A stretch of DNA of 6,683 bases from Deinococcus sp. (lineage in GTDB: Bacteria > Deinococcota > Deinococci > Deinococcales > Deinococcaceae): NCBI GenBank assembly GCA_025351205.1, contig JANXWI010000300.1, positions 1-6,683 of the forward strand, read 5' to 3'. Under the pieces are notes generated by a model. The model did no database searches, was not told the DNA's origin, and saw nothing but the letters and a program-made list of their open reading frames with translations. Numbering within the stretch: the stretch's first letter is position 1; every line of letters begins with the position of its first letter. This document shows, one piece after another, positions 6,081 to 6,683 of the stretch. A program made the position numbers and the translations under genes.

Positions 6081-6184
6081 GAATCTCAAACCTGCCGAGA
6101 TTCGATTGAAACTTCCATAAGGCAGGCGTCACGCCCACTGGGGCCTGTGTTCTGACGGTATCGGTCACAAAACCGACAGACGCC
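6081..6184 (+). promoter_or_regulatory. Candidate structured leader RNA with an H-type pseudoknot
   Basis: Stem 1 is GAATCTC 6081-6087 with GAGATTC 6097-6103. Stem 2 is CCTGCC 6091-6096, in the loop of stem 1, with GGCAGG 6121-6126. The connecting loops are AAA (6088-6090) and a 17-base A-rich strand (6104-6120). No base separates the stems, so they could stack coaxially. These lengths suit a classical H-type pseudoknot. The 3' strand 6121-6130 can pair elsewhere: CAGGC 6123-6127 with GCCTG 6143-6147, or GGCGTC 6125-6130 with GACGCC 6179-6184. The last would enclose two small hairpins (GCCC/GGGC at 6133-6136/6141-6144 and TCGGT/ACCGA at 6161-6165/6172-6176). Alternatives of this kind are what a riboswitch needs, but I match it to no known class. 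It would act in cis on the aldehyde dehydrogenase gene 102 bases beyond the pseudoknot. Confidence 0.4.
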
Positions 6185-6199
6185 ACATGAGCATTGACT

Positions 6200-6205
6200 T
6201 AAGAT
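6200..6205 (+). promoter_or_regulatory. Possible -10 box within the aldehyde dehydrogenase leader
   Basis: TAAGAT fits TANNNT and matches TATAAT at four of six positions. A TTGACT lies directly beside it (6194-6199), so it cannot serve as its -35 box, and no other -35 is seen. If used, transcription would start near 6211 and the message would lack the pseudoknot and part of the ribosome-site hairpin, so this is a direct competitor to the structured-leader idea. Confidence 0.2.
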
Positions 6206-6207
6206 CA

Positions 6208-6224
6208 GACCTCACCTGGAGGTC
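6208..6224 (+). promoter_or_regulatory. Hairpin occluding the Shine-Dalgarno of the aldehyde dehydrogenase gene
   Basis: GACCTC 6208-6213 is the exact complement of GAGGTC 6219-6224, separated by ACCTG. The strong ribosome site GGAGG (6218-6222), six bases before the ATG at 6229, lies almost wholly in the 3' arm. Pairing would hide it, so translation could be controlled by whatever opens this stem. The stem is only six pairs, four of them G-C. Confidence 0.4.
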
Positions 6225-6228
6225 AATC

Positions 6229-6683
6229 ATGTCATCTGAATCAGCTGTCTTCCCTTCGACTGGGTTCCTGTACGGCGGAGACTGGCCCGTGCTGTACCGC
6301 ACTGCCCGCGCCCTGGCCCCGGAAGCCTTCACCGCAGAGGGCACGCTGGCGGGCGTCTGGGGCGGGCAGTGGCACACGGTGGGCACGCCCCGGCAGCTGT
6401 ACTCGCCCAACGACGGCGCGGCCCTGGCCTCGGCCCTCGACCTCGACGTGGTGAGCGCTCAGCAGGCCGTGCAGGCGTCGGCGGCAGAGGGCGCGGCGTG
6501 GGCGGCCCTGCCGCTGGACGAGCGCTGTGCCCGCGTGCAGGCCGCCACGCTGGCGCTGCATCAGCACCGCGAGACGCTGGCCCTGCTGCTGGCCTGGGAG
6601 ATCGGCAAGCCGGTGGCCCAGGCCTTCACCAGCGTGGACCGCATGGTCGAGGGCGTGCAGTGGTACGTGCAGGAGGCCGGGCG
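6229..6683 (+). CDS. Aldehyde dehydrogenase family protein (3' truncated)
   Basis: The first 151 codons of an NAD(P)-dependent aldehyde dehydrogenase that runs off the window; full members have about 480-520 residues. The ATG at 6229 follows GGAGG with ideal spacing. After about 45 unconserved residues comes the family opening GGQWHTVGTPRQLYSPNDGA (residues 45-64). Next is the helix AQQAVQASAAEGAAWAALPL (78-97), then DERCARVQAATLALHQHRE and the conserved LLAWEIGKPVAQAFTSVDRM (120-139). The EIGKP...A..SVDR pattern is typical of the superfamily and is reminiscent of non-phosphorylating glyceraldehyde-3-phosphate (GapN-like) members. The cofactor site and the catalytic Cys and Glu lie beyond the window, so activity and substrate cannot be judged. 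It is 211 bases from the permease and preceded by a structured-looking leader, so it is probably controlled separately from the exporter. Confidence 0.9.
   Translation, partial: MSSESAVFPSTGFLYGGDWPVLYRTARALAPEAFTAEGTLAGVWGGQWHTVGTPRQLYSPNDGAALASALDLDVVSAQQAVQASAAEGAAWAALPLDERCARVQAATLALHQHRETLALLLAWEIGKPVAQAFTSVDRMVEGVQWYVQEAG

Overview
The window is G+C-rich bacterial DNA with compact, mostly plus-strand genes. Its protein content suggests Deinococcus or a close relative: an AraC-type/DinB fusion, a DUF429 protein, and a TANNNT box six bases before an ATG with no Shine-Dalgarno, as in leaderless genes of that genus. This assignment is inference; there is no rRNA or marker gene to confirm it.

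Bases 2-2794 look like one tightly packed transcription unit. It begins inside an AraC-type regulator fused to a DinB-like domain. A GTGA overlap leads to a short-chain dehydrogenase (SDR) whose frame breaks near base 1450, so the catalytic Tyr-x3-Lys lies in a different frame from the nucleotide-binding half. One base after the SDR stop is a possible 36-codon ORF. It ends in a CTGA overlap with a DUF429 (predicted RNase H-fold) gene whose natural first codon appears to be CTG. This stretch also holds two tandem repeats: 21 bp x2 across the regulator/SDR junction, and 15 bp x4 in frame inside DUF429.

Bases 2861-3820 hold an aldo/keto reductase of the Kv-beta-like (AKR6-type) class with its own apparent leaderless promoter. 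Bases 3821-4155 are a 335-base gap of about 51% G+C that carries inverted and direct repeats and looks like a degenerate repeat element. An ABC-2 type export module follows (ATPase and six-helix permease, ATGA overlap, 4156-6017).

The 211-base leader at 6018-6228 precedes the first 151 codons of an aldehyde dehydrogenase that runs off the window. The leader contains an almost ideal H-type pseudoknot (6081-6126), alternative partners for its 3' strand, and a hairpin that buries the strong Shine-Dalgarno. This riboswitch-like arrangement is the most interesting unexplained structure in the window. No CRISPR array, tRNA, rRNA, insertion sequence or recognisable defence system is visible.
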